This document shows, piece by piece, positions 27,138 to 35,498 of a stretch of 64,000 nt of DNA. Under the pieces are notes generated by a model. That model did not search any database and was not told where the DNA came from. It was given only the letters and a program-made list of their open reading frames with translations. The stretch spans positions 1 to 64,000 of the forward strand of contig JAEMQS010000012.1 in NCBI GenBank assembly GCA_016463765.1, written 5' to 3'. Every line of letters begins with the position of its first letter. The stretch's first letter is position 1. This stretch comes from Solirubrobacteraceae bacterium (GTDB taxonomy: Bacteria > Actinomycetota > Thermoleophilia > Solirubrobacterales > Solirubrobacteraceae). Position numbers and translations under genes: made by a program.

Positions 27138-27169
27138 GACGAAACGTCACAGGATGTGACGAATCGTCC
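27137..27169 (+). terminator. strong hairpin after fructosamine kinase gene
   Basis: GGACGA-AA-CGTCACA-GGA-TGTGACG-AA-TCGTCC forms 6-bp and 7-bp stems separated by an AA/AA internal loop and closed by a GGA triloop. It starts at the stop codon's last base. It is probably a terminator, but the perfect inner repeat could also be an operator for the gene at 27271. Confidence 0.5.
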
Positions 27170-27270
27170 GCCACCCCGGCCGCACGGGTTTGGACCCGCC
27201 GATATGGTGAGCGAGCGCGAAGCGACGGACCGTTCCGCGCGGTCCATCCAGTCCCGGGTCAGGAGCTGCC

Positions 27271-28353
27271 ATGTCTCTCGCACCGAGGTACCGCCTTCTC
27301 GTCGTCCTGCTCGCACTGCTCGTCCCTCTCGCGCTGTCGAGCCCATCCGCGCTGGCCCAGGGATCAGGGGACACCCCACCGGTCATCCAGGGCGGGTCGG
27401 TGACGCCGAGCAGCGCGCCGTGGCAGGGCGATCAGGTGACGATCACGGTCGACGCGATCGACGACTTCGGGATCACGATGGCCTACGCCGACGTGACGAA
27501 CAGCAACGGCTTCCGCGAGAGCATCCAGCTCATCCCCAGCGGACTGACGTCCTTCACGGGCGTGGCGCTCATCCCGCCGAACCTCAGCGACCAGCCGCTC
27601 ACCTACGGCGTCGAGGTGACCGTGACCGACCAGAACGGCGGCTTTGACACGGAGGTCATCGGCGAGATCCAGGTCGACGCGCAGCCCCAGTTCGACGAGG
27701 CCCCGGCTGTCTCGGATCCCGCGGTCACGCCGCGCGAGCTGCCCAGCGGCAGCGGCCCGGTGACGATCTCGGCCACGGCCACGGACAACCGCAGCATCGC
27801 CTCGGTGGCGGCGACGGTCGGCCTGCCGGGCGGCGGGACCACGGAGGTGCCGCTCGAGGCGATCAGCTCCTCCCGGTTCGAAGGCACGTACACGCCTCCG
27901 GCCAACACGGGGACCACGGCGGCGCGCTACGCGATCTCGATCACCGCCAGCGATGACATCGGCCAGACGGCGTCCGTCGACGCCGGAGAGGTCGTGGTCG
28001 CGGCCCGGGCGACCGCGCCGGGGCGCCTGGTGATCTCCCCGGCGTGGAGGGTGTTCGGGGTGACGCCCATCGGCCGGGTGGGCACGTCGTCGGTGGTGCT
28101 CCGGCATGGTGGACCCGCCGGCAGCGCCCCGATCACGGGTCTCGTGGCCCAGCCGGGGTCGCCGTTCTCGGTGGCCGGCGCTGACGCTGCCGGGCTGCCG
28201 TTCACGCTGGGCGCGGGAGAGTCCAAGACCGTCTCCGTGCAGTTCCGCCCGCGCACCGTGGGCCTGCATTCACGCACCCTCAGTGTCCGGCGCACCGACG
28301 GCGGGCGCGGCGGATCGGTGGTCCTCACCGGGTTCGCGACCCCCGGCCGGTGA
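27271..28353 (+). CDS. secreted Ig-like beta-sandwich protein
   Basis: The 360-residue protein has a signal peptide (about 1-29, LLVVLLALLVPLALSSPSALA) and then only beta-rich repeats. Two Ig-like units (about 35-130 and 140-245) share the pattern PVI/AV-SDPAVTP..G.VTI.A.A.DN..I. The C-terminal unit (about 250-360: RLVISPAWRVFGVTPIGRVGTSSVVLRHGG, FTLGAGESKTVSVQFRPRTVGLHSRTLSV) resembles ASPM/SPD-2/Hydin-like choice-of-anchor domains. No enzymatic motif is seen. An AGGAG Shine-Dalgarno lies 5 nt before the ATG, unlike most genes here. It is probably an extracellular binding or structural protein. Confidence 0.75.
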   Translation: MSLAPRYRLLVVLLALLVPLALSSPSALAQGSGDTPPVIQGGSVTPSSAPWQGDQVTITVDAIDDFGITMAYADVTNSNGFRESIQLIPSGLTSFTGVALIPPNLSDQPLTYGVEVTVTDQNGGFDTEVIGEIQVDAQPQFDEAPAVSDPAVTPRELPSGSGPVTISATATDNRSIASVAATVGLPGGGTTEVPLEAISSSRFEGTYTPPANTGTTAARYAISITASDDIGQTASVDAGEVVVAARATAPGRLVISPAWRVFGVTPIGRVGTSSVVLRHGGPAGSAPITGLVAQPGSPFSVAGADAAGLPFTLGAGESKTVSVQFRPRTVGLHSRTLSVRRTDGGRGGSVVLTGFATPGR

Positions 28354-28365
28354 CCTGACCCGGGG
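28341..28365 (+). terminator. possible terminator hairpin
   Basis: CCCCGG (28341-28346) and CCGGGG (28360-28365) flank a 13-nt loop that contains the TGA stop of the Ig-like gene. The stem is short and GC-rich and lacks a T-run. Confidence 0.3.
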
Positions 28366-28386
28366 CCACCCGGCACAATCCAGCGC

Positions 28387-29178
28387 ATGGACCTCGGGCT
28401 CACCGGCAAGGCCTGCATCGTCACCGGCGCCAGCCGCGGCATCGGGCTGGCGACCACCGAGCTGCTGCGCGACGCCGGCGCGCACGTGCTGATGGTCGCC
28501 CGCGACCTTGAGGGACTGCGCGCGGCGTGCGCGGCGTGCCCGGACACCGACTTCCTCGCCGCCGACGTCACCGACCCGGACGCCGCGGCGCTCATCGTGG
28601 CGACGTGCGTCGAGCAGCTCGGCGGCGTCGACGTCCTCGTCAACAACGCGGGGACCAGCTTCACGAAGCCGCTGGACGAGCTCACCGACGAGGACTGGCA
28701 GGGGCAGTGGGACCTCCACGTCATGGCGAGCATGCGCCTCATGCGCGAGGCGGCGCCGCGGATGGCGCAGGCCGGCGGCGGGCGGATCGTCAACGTCACG
28801 AGCAGCGCGGGCAAGCGCCCGTCGCTGAACAACGCGGCGTACTCGGTGTCCAAGGCCGCGCAGCTCTCGCTGTCACGCACGTTCGCCGACGCGTACGCGA
28901 AGGACGGCGTCCTGGTCAACGCCGTCGCGCCCGGGCCGGTCAGCAGCGAGTTGTGGACCGGCGAGGACGGCCTGGCCGATCAGATCGCGGCGGCCAGCGG
29001 CGGGGCGAAGACCCGTCAGGAGATCCTCGACGAGAAGGCGAAGGGCGTGCCGCTCGGCCGCTTCGCGACGCCCGAGGAGATCGCGTCGGTGATCGTCTTC
29101 CTCGCGTCGTCGCGCGCGAGCACGGTGACCGGCGCGGCCTGGTCCGCCGACGGCGGCACCGTGCAGACGATCGTCTAG
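28387..29178 (+). CDS. short-chain dehydrogenase/reductase
   Basis: The 263-residue classical SDR has the cofactor motif TGASRGIG (residues 14-21), the NNAG motif in VLVNNAGTSFTKP, the catalytic Ser in NVTSSAG and the YSVSK active-site motif (YxxxK). A PGPVSSELW loop and a C-terminal VTGAAWSADGG ending follow. The Arg in MVARDLEG after beta-2 suggests NADP(H) preference. The substrate is not deducible. CACAAT lies 7 nt upstream of the ATG. Its stop overlaps the stop of the convergent glycosidase-like gene (CTAG). Confidence 0.9.
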   Translation: MDLGLTGKACIVTGASRGIGLATTELLRDAGAHVLMVARDLEGLRAACAACPDTDFLAADVTDPDAAALIVATCVEQLGGVDVLVNNAGTSFTKPLDELTDEDWQGQWDLHVMASMRLMREAAPRMAQAGGGRIVNVTSSAGKRPSLNNAAYSVSKAAQLSLSRTFADAYAKDGVLVNAVAPGPVSSELWTGEDGLADQIAAASGGAKTRQEILDEKAKGVPLGRFATPEEIASVIVFLASSRASTVTGAAWSADGGTVQTIV

Positions 29179-31016
29179 CGGCGCGTCTTCGAGGACGTCT
29201 TGCAGGACGTCTTCTTGCCCTTGACCTTCTTGGCCGCGTCGCGCAGGCACGCGAGGTTCACCGTCACGCCCGCCTGGGCGGGGGCGGGGTCGATGTTCCC
29301 GGCCTTGTCCACCGCGCGGACCTGCAGGCGCTTGAACCCGCGGCCGCTGAGCTGCTGCAGCGATCCGCTCTTGCACGGCTTCCACGACGAGGAGACGGTG
29401 ACGGTGCGCGTGACCTTCGTCGTCTTCTTGCCCTTCTTGCGCTGAGCCGCCGACGCCTTCACGGTGCGGGTGACGCTCTTGGTCGCGCGCTGACGGCACT
29501 GGTAGGACGCGATGCCGGTCGCGTCGGTGCCCTTGAACTGGAGGCGCACCTTGTTGGTCTTCGGCGCCTTGGGCGGCGGACGGCGCGTGAGCTTCGTGTC
29601 GGGCGGGGTGAGGTCGAGCATCCACGTGGCGCGCGCCGGGGTGGCGTCGGCGACGCCGCCGGTGTCGATCGCGCGGACGGCGAGCTCGTGCCCGCCCTCA
29701 CGCGCGGTCTTGACGTTGACCGGCGACTGGCACGGGGTCCACGCCGCGGAGTCCAGCGAGCACTCGAAGCGCGCCTCACGCGACGCGGTGAACGTCACGC
29801 GCGGGCTGGCCTTGCCGTTGATGATCTGCGGCGAGCTCGTGATGACGGTGTCGACGGCGCTGGTGTCGAGCTGGGCGCCACCGGGCAGGCCGCACGCGTC
29901 GCCGCGGCCACCGGGCAGCGGCTTCTCGCCGGTGTACTCGGCGAACGACCCGAACACGGGCTTGTGCGACCCATCGACGCGCCACAGGCCGGTGTGGTGG
30001 CCCCAGTAGTCGGCCTCGCCCATGACGGCGGAGGAGATGTCGTTCAGGCTGAACCAGTAGGCGCGATCGAGATTCCACCGCGCGCGGCACCCCAGCAGCG
30101 TGTCGTAGGTCTGCTGGAAGAAGTGGGCCTGCGTGCCCTCGTCGACCGTGAACGGGTGCGCGGGCCCGCCGCTGCTCCAGCCCATCTCGGTGATCCAGAT
30201 GCGCCGGCCGGCGTCGCCGTTCTGCGCGACGATCCGCCGCGTGGTGTCGAGGATCCGCACGACGCCCGCGGGGCTCTCGGCGTAGCCGTGGACGGCGAGG
30301 ACGTCGAAGCTCTCCTTGAAGCCGGGCTGCGCGTAGAGCTCGGAGAGGAACTTCGTGAGCGTCGCCCCGCTGGAGAGGGAGGGGTATTCGGTCAGGCCAG
30401 AGGTCAAGACCACCGCGCTCGGGTCGACGCTCTTGATGGTGGCGTTGATCGCAGACAGGAACGAGGCGTACGCCGCGGCGCTCGGGTTCGGCCAGTCCTG
30501 GCCGGCGTTGACCTCGTTCCACACCTGCCAGCTGACCGGGCGGTACGTGAGCTGCGGGTTGGTGGCCCAGAAGCCGCCGCCGCGCCCGTACCGCTGGACG
30601 GCGGCCGCGACGAACGCGCGGTACGCCGAGAGCTGCGGCTCCTGGGCGGGAGCGACGCGGGTGGCGCCGCACGCCCACTGCGCGCAGCCGTTCAGCGCGA
30701 GGAGGACGTCGTAGTTGTTCGTCGCGCCCTCTCGGACGAGCTGGTCGACGTAGTGCCAGTTGCGCACGCCCTGGTTGGGCTCGACCCAGTTCCACACGAG
30801 GCCGGCGCGCCAGGTACGCATGCCGATCTGGCCCATGGTCTGGGCCTGCGCGGTGCTGGGCGTCGACCAGTTGCCGAGGCCCGCGAAACCGGCAGGCGGG
30901 GTCGCGGCCTGCGCGGCGCCGGGCAGCGCGAAGAGCGCGCAGAGCACCGCGAGCAGGGTGAAACGTCGGGCGGCTGGGGTCGTCCTGACATGCCGCTGGC
31001 CATCCTTGACCGGCAT
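29175..31016 (-). CDS. secreted clan GH-A glycosidase-like protein with Ig-like tail
   Basis: The 613-residue protein has a signal peptide ending at about residue 37 and a TIM-barrel domain (about 40-370). QVWNEVNA (Glu168) and IWITEMGWSS (Glu277) stand as acid/base and nucleophile, the spacing expected of GH39/GH5-like enzymes. HTGLWRVDGSHKP closes the barrel. Two Ig-like modules (about 385-560) with paired cysteines follow (FECSLDSAAWTPCQSP; YQCRQ...WKPC), then a Lys-rich tail (KKVKGKKTSCKTSSKTRR). It likely acts outside the cell on a polysaccharide; the substrate is unknown. It is divergent from the next glycosidase-like gene. Confidence 0.8.
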   Translation of the reverse strand: MPVKDGQRHVRTTPAARRFTLLAVLCALFALPGAAQAATPPAGFAGLGNWSTPSTAQAQTMGQIGMRTWRAGLVWNWVEPNQGVRNWHYVDQLVREGATNNYDVLLALNGCAQWACGATRVAPAQEPQLSAYRAFVAAAVQRYGRGGGFWATNPQLTYRPVSWQVWNEVNAGQDWPNPSAAAYASFLSAINATIKSVDPSAVVLTSGLTEYPSLSSGATLTKFLSELYAQPGFKESFDVLAVHGYAESPAGVVRILDTTRRIVAQNGDAGRRIWITEMGWSSGGPAHPFTVDEGTQAHFFQQTYDTLLGCRARWNLDRAYWFSLNDISSAVMGEADYWGHHTGLWRVDGSHKPVFGSFAEYTGEKPLPGGRGDACGLPGGAQLDTSAVDTVITSSPQIINGKASPRVTFTASREARFECSLDSAAWTPCQSPVNVKTAREGGHELAVRAIDTGGVADATPARATWMLDLTPPDTKLTRRPPPKAPKTNKVRLQFKGTDATGIASYQCRQRATKSVTRTVKASAAQRKKGKKTTKVTRTVTVSSSWKPCKSGSLQQLSGRGFKRLQVRAVDKAGNIDPAPAQAGVTVNLACLRDAAKKVKGKKTSCKTSSKTRR

Positions 31017-31118
31017 GTGGGGTCCATCGGCCGGGCGTTGACCGCCCCGTCAATTGCCGGGGGCCCGCTGGACCAGTATCCGAGGAGAACTGTCATCCGG
31101 CACCCCGTTCGGGCGTAC

Positions 31119-33251
31119 ATGACATCGATGTCCTTGGTCCGCCGCGCGGTTGTCGCGCTCCTCACCCTGGTCGCGGCCTGCTGCGGCATGGCCGCGCCGG
31201 CGCACGCGATGCCAGGCCCCGAGTTCTTCGGGCTGAACGCCCAGCCGATGCTCAAGCTCGGCTTCGTCCCGCCGGAGCGCTGGGGCCCGTATCTCGACGC
31301 GATGGCCCAGGGCGGGATCCGCGTCGCGCGGGTGGACGCGGCCTGGGCGTTCGCCGAACCGTCCGCCCCGGCGGCCGACGGCACACGCACCTACGTGTGG
31401 AACCGCCCGGAGCGGCCGACGCAGTCACTCGACCTCGTCGCACGCGAGCTTGCCGCCCGCGGCATCCGCATGCTGCCCGTGCTCGCCACCCCGCCGAGTT
31501 GGGCGGCCGGGCCCGGGACGCGCATGACGCCCGATCGCTACGGCGACTTCGCGGCCTTCGCGGGGGCGTTCGCGGCGCGCTACGGGTCCCGCGGGACGTT
31601 CTGGGCCGAGAACCCGGGCCTGCCCGCGGTGCCGCCCACCGACTACGAGATCTGGACCGAGGCGAACTCGGCGAACATGTGGACGGGGCGCTCGGACCCC
31701 GCGGCGTACATGGCCGCGCTCCCGGCCGTTTCGGCGGCGATCAAGGCGAACGCGCCCGGCGGCCGGGTCCTCGCCAGCGTCGGCTGGGAGGGCTTCGACG
31801 GGTTCGTGCGCGAGATCTACGCGCGCGGGGCGAAGGGCGTCATCGACGGCGTCGGCTTCCACCCGTACGCCCCGCACGCGCCGGCCATCCTCGAGCTGAC
31901 GATCCGCCTGCGCCGCACGCTCACCCAGGTCGGCGACCCCGGCCTGCCGATCGAACTGACGGAGACCGGGCAGCCCGTCACGTTCACCGGCCCGGGGGGA
32001 CCGCGCGCCGGCTCGGGCGCCGTCAGTGACGCGGCGCGTGCGGCCACGCAGTCGCTGACCGGCGACGCGCTGGCCCGCAGCGACTGCGGCGTCGGGGCCT
32101 TCCAGGTGTACACGCTGGTCGCCAGCGAGTCGCGGCTCGAGCCCGGCGGCGAGGGCTATATGGGCGTCCTGCGACTCGCCGACGCGCGTCCCAACGCCAC
32201 GGGCGCCGCCCTGTTCGCGGCCGCCCAGCGCTGGCGGGCGCGACCGCGATCGGGCCTGGTCCTGTGCGGCGAAGGCGCCACTGCGCCCGCGAACCTCCTG
32301 TCCCTGAACGTCGACCTCCAGCACCCCAAGCCGACGTGCGCGACCGGCACCGTCACGTACGAGGGCAACCCGATCGAGGGTGCGTTCCTCGTGCTGCGCA
32401 CCGCCGACGGCCGCTCCTCGCGCTTCGAGATCGACGCGTTCGGCAAGGGCGAGGTCTGCATTCCCGACGGACCCCCGATCTGGTCGTTCGACGTCCGGGC
32501 GGAGGTCGAGGACGTCGCGGCGTCGCCGACCTACCGCTGCCCGGTGCTGGACGGGCCCTGCCTGGTGGTCGCGCAGGCGACCGACGTCGCCCCCGAGCCG
32601 CCGGGCGCCGGCTGCCGCTGGAGCCTGAAGCCGAAGGTGCTCGGCGCGCGCGGATCTCGCGCGAAGGTGCAGGCGGCGCTCAGCTGCGCGCCGAAGGCCA
32701 CCCGGGTGCCGTTCGCCATCGCCGTCCGCGAGCGCGGCAAGACCCGGGCCGGCAAGGCCCTGCGCCGCGTGACCGTGCCCCAGGGGACCATGAGGACGTT
32801 CACGCTGCCACGCCGGGTGGGCGCCGACGACCGCGTGGTCATCACGCACGCCGCGGACGCGAAGACCGGCGTGCCGGCGCTGACGGCGACCGCCCGGACC
32901 ATCGGTGGAGCGACCGGTGACGGGGCTGAGGGCTGCGAGTGGAAGGTCGAGACCAGGGTGGTCCGGCGCAAGCGCGCGCGGTCGCAGGTCCGCATCCGCG
33001 TGGCGTGCATTCCGCCTGGCGCGAAGAGCCTGACGTTCACCGCGTCCGTCCTGCGCAAGGGCCGGTCGAAGGCCAGTCGTGTGCGAATGGTCACACTTCA
33101 GACGGGCCGCGAGCAGACCTTCACGCTCAAGGCGCGACTGAAGCGTGGAGACCAGATCGATCTCCTGCATACCGGGGACACCCGCCGGGGCACGCCGCGC
33201 ATCTCGAGTCGGGCCACGGTGTCTCGCGCGGCCGCACGCACGATGGGCTGA
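31119..33251 (+). CDS. secreted glycosidase-like protein, tandem paralogue A
   Basis: The 710-residue protein has a signal peptide (1-30, ending APAHA) and a GH-A barrel-like domain (about 35-400). IWTEANSAN places Glu181 where the acid/base should be, but the usual preceding Asn is Thr. LTETGQPVTF gives Glu282 as candidate nucleophile. The C-terminal third holds two similar domains of about 105 residues, each beginning C-x-W and containing an RxVT-T/F-x-TFTLPRR pattern. It is homologous along its whole length to the next gene. The ATG at 31119 is chosen, with another at 31128. An AGGAGA at 31083 is too far upstream to serve this start. Confidence 0.77.
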   Translation: MTSMSLVRRAVVALLTLVAACCGMAAPAHAMPGPEFFGLNAQPMLKLGFVPPERWGPYLDAMAQGGIRVARVDAAWAFAEPSAPAADGTRTYVWNRPERPTQSLDLVARELAARGIRMLPVLATPPSWAAGPGTRMTPDRYGDFAAFAGAFAARYGSRGTFWAENPGLPAVPPTDYEIWTEANSANMWTGRSDPAAYMAALPAVSAAIKANAPGGRVLASVGWEGFDGFVREIYARGAKGVIDGVGFHPYAPHAPAILELTIRLRRTLTQVGDPGLPIELTETGQPVTFTGPGGPRAGSGAVSDAARAATQSLTGDALARSDCGVGAFQVYTLVASESRLEPGGEGYMGVLRLADARPNATGAALFAAAQRWRARPRSGLVLCGEGATAPANLLSLNVDLQHPKPTCATGTVTYEGNPIEGAFLVLRTADGRSSRFEIDAFGKGEVCIPDGPPIWSFDVRAEVEDVAASPTYRCPVLDGPCLVVAQATDVAPEPPGAGCRWSLKPKVLGARGSRAKVQAALSCAPKATRVPFAIAVRERGKTRAGKALRRVTVPQGTMRTFTLPRRVGADDRVVITHAADAKTGVPALTATARTIGGATGDGAEGCEWKVETRVVRRKRARSQVRIRVACIPPGAKSLTFTASVLRKGRSKASRVRMVTLQTGREQTFTLKARLKRGDQIDLLHTGDTRRGTPRISSRATVSRAAARTMG

Positions 33252-33316
33252 CCGGAGTCCATTTCGGCGTGTTCACCCTCGTGACAGATGCCGGAGCGTC
33301 AGGCAACATCCGCGCC

Positions 33317-35491
33317 GTGACACGCCCGATGACCTGGCTGCGCCGCCTCGTTGCGCTCGTGGCGCTGACCATCGGAGCGTGCGCTCTGGTCCCCGCGGGG
33401 GCCGGGGCGTCGACGTCGCCGGACTACTACGGCCTGAACGTGCAGACGCTGTTCCGGCTCGACGTCATCGCGCCCGAGCGCTGGGGCACCTACCTCGATC
33501 AGATGCAGAACGGTGGCATGACGCGTGCGCGGATCGACGCGCACTGGCGCTACGCCGAGCCGAACCGGCCCGTCGGCGGGGTGCACCGCTACACGTGGAG
33601 CCGCCCGTGGGACCCGCGGTCGTCGATGGATCATCAGGCGCGGCTGCTGGCCTCCCGCGGCATCCGGATGGTGCCCGTCCTCGCGCAGGCGCCGGACTGG
33701 ACGGCGGGGCCCGGCACCGCGGTGGCGCCGGAGTACTACGACGACCTCGCGGCGTTCGCGGCCGCGTTCGCCCGCAGGTACGGCCCCGGCGGCACGTTCT
33801 GGCGCGAGAACCCGGACGTCCCCGCGATGCCGGTCCACGAGTACGAGCTGTGGACCGAGGCCAACTCGTCGATCTTCTGGACCGGCAGGGCGAACCCCGC
33901 CGAGTACGTCGCCGCGCTGCGGCCGGTCCATGACGCCCTGCACGCGGCCGACCCGTCCGCGAAGCTCCTGGCGAGCCTGGGGTGGCAGAGCTTCGCCTCC
34001 TACACCCGCCAGATCTACGCCGCCGGTGCGAAGGGCCTGATCGACGGGGTCGGCTTTCACCCGTACGCGCCGAACGCTCCGTCGATCATCGCCCTGGTGA
34101 AGATCATGCGTGACACGCTACGCGACCTCGGCGACGGCGCGCTGCCGATCTGGCTGACCGAGACCGGGCAGCCCGTGACCTTCGGGCGCGGCGGCGGCCT
34201 GGCCGACTCGGGGCTGGTCAGCGACGCCGCACGCGCGGCCACGCAGTCGCTGACCGGCGACGCGCTGGCCCGCAGCGACTGCGACGTCCGCGACTTCCAG
34301 GTCTACACGATCGTCGCCTCGGAGACGAACCGCGAGCCGATCGCGGAGGGCTTCATGGGGGTCCTGCGTCTCGCCGACGGGTCACCCAACGCGACGGGCG
34401 CGGCGCTGATGCGCGCCTCGCTGCGCTGGCGCGCGCGGCAGGACCACGGCATCGTGATCTGCGGCGCGGGGCAGACGCCGAAGAGCAGCCTGCTGCCGCT
34501 CGACCTCCAGGTCGACCACATCAGCCCGACCTGCGTCAAGGGGATGACGACGTACGACGGCAACCCGATCGAGGCCGCGTTCACGTACCTGACGACCGCC
34601 GACGGCCGGGAGGCGCCGGGGTACGTCAACGCGTTCGGCGAAAGCGTGGTCTGCATCCCGAACGGCCCACCCGTCTGGGAGTTCGAGGTCATCAGCGAGA
34701 TCCGCAACATCGCCGCCTCCCAGCGCTACCGGTGCACGGTCCCGCGCACGCAGGGCACGCCCCCGCCCGGGCTGTGCCGGGTGGTCGAGGAGCCGCTGCC
34801 GTTCGCCCCGGCGGGGGCCGCGTCAGCCGCGGCGACGAAGAAGGCCGCCGCGACGTGCCGCTGGCAGGCGACGGCGAAGGTCCTCTCGGCGCGTCCGAAG
34901 CGCGCGACGCTGAAGACCGGCGTGGGCTGCCGCACCACGGCCAGGTCGTCGAAGTTCACGCTGTCGGTGCAGCGCGGCAAGGTCTCCAAGCGCGTGCGCA
35001 CGGTGACGCTGCGGCCGGGGGAGACGTCGATGGTCACCCTGCCGAAGAAGCTGCGCCGCGGCGAGCGCGTCGTGCTGGCCAACAGGGCCGAGCCGAAGAA
35101 GAAGCTGCCGCGGCTCGTGGCGCGCGCCACGTCGATCGGCGGTGCGGACGCCGCGGGCACCGAGGGCTGCGACTGGAAGCTCGAGACCCGGGTACTCGGC
35201 GGGGCGACGTCGAAGGCCAAGCGCACGAAGGTCCGCGCGCGCCTGACGTGCCCGCCGTCCCCGAAGCGGTCGCTGCGGTTCGCCGTCAGCGTCCAGCCCA
35301 AGAAGGCGAAGAAGGCCAAGCGGCTGCGTTTCGTGACGCTGCGCGGCGGTCAGGTGTCCAACGTGACCCTGCGGCGCCGCCTGCGCGCGGGCGACCGGGT
35401 GATCCTGTCGCGCGCCGCCGATGCGAAGCTCGGCGTGCCGAGCCTGACGGCGCGGGCGACGACGTCGAAGAAGGTCCTGCGGGCCCGCTGA
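33317..35491 (+). CDS. secreted glycosidase-like protein, tandem paralogue B
   Basis: The 724-residue protein is colinear with the upstream paralogue. It has a signal peptide (about 1-32), barrel residues Glu181 (LWTEANSS) and Glu282 (LTETGQPVTF) at identical positions, HPYAPNAPS, and DAARAATQSLTGDALARSDC. Two C-terminal domains of about 105 residues follow, and then a Lys/Arg-rich end (TTSKKVLRAR). The Asn before the acid/base Glu is again Thr, so this is a subfamily trait. The GTG at 33317 or the ATG at 33329 could start the protein. Its stop directly abuts the stop of the convergent 1095-residue gene within a 14-bp palindrome. Confidence 0.77.
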   Translation: MTRPMTWLRRLVALVALTIGACALVPAGAGASTSPDYYGLNVQTLFRLDVIAPERWGTYLDQMQNGGMTRARIDAHWRYAEPNRPVGGVHRYTWSRPWDPRSSMDHQARLLASRGIRMVPVLAQAPDWTAGPGTAVAPEYYDDLAAFAAAFARRYGPGGTFWRENPDVPAMPVHEYELWTEANSSIFWTGRANPAEYVAALRPVHDALHAADPSAKLLASLGWQSFASYTRQIYAAGAKGLIDGVGFHPYAPNAPSIIALVKIMRDTLRDLGDGALPIWLTETGQPVTFGRGGGLADSGLVSDAARAATQSLTGDALARSDCDVRDFQVYTIVASETNREPIAEGFMGVLRLADGSPNATGAALMRASLRWRARQDHGIVICGAGQTPKSSLLPLDLQVDHISPTCVKGMTTYDGNPIEAAFTYLTTADGREAPGYVNAFGESVVCIPNGPPVWEFEVISEIRNIAASQRYRCTVPRTQGTPPPGLCRVVEEPLPFAPAGAASAAATKKAAATCRWQATAKVLSARPKRATLKTGVGCRTTARSSKFTLSVQRGKVSKRVRTVTLRPGETSMVTLPKKLRRGERVVLANRAEPKKKLPRLVARATSIGGADAAGTEGCDWKLETRVLGGATSKAKRTKVRARLTCPPSPKRSLRFAVSVQPKKAKKAKRLRFVTLRGGQVSNVTLRRRLRAGDRVILSRAADAKLGVPSLTARATTSKKVLRAR

Positions 35492-35498
35492 TCAGCGG
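35485..35498. other. perfect palindrome across two abutting stop codons
   Basis: CCGCTGATCAGCGG (14 bp) contains both stops, TGA at 35489-35491 and TCA at 35492-35494 for the opposite strand. It may be a trivial result of abutting genes or a compact terminator. Confidence 0.3.

Noticed and set aside
27145-27161. CRP-like site in the hairpin TCACAGGATGTGA
   Set aside because: The half-sites are in the opposite order to the CRP consensus TGTGA-N6-TCACA, so a terminator or another operator is more likely.
28527-31118. Very long open frame reading through the SDR and the antisense of the 29175-31016 gene up to the glycosidase start
   Set aside because: The protein is Arg/Gly/Ala-rich with no domain, typical of an off-frame reading in high-GC DNA; the true gene starts at 31119 with a signal peptide.
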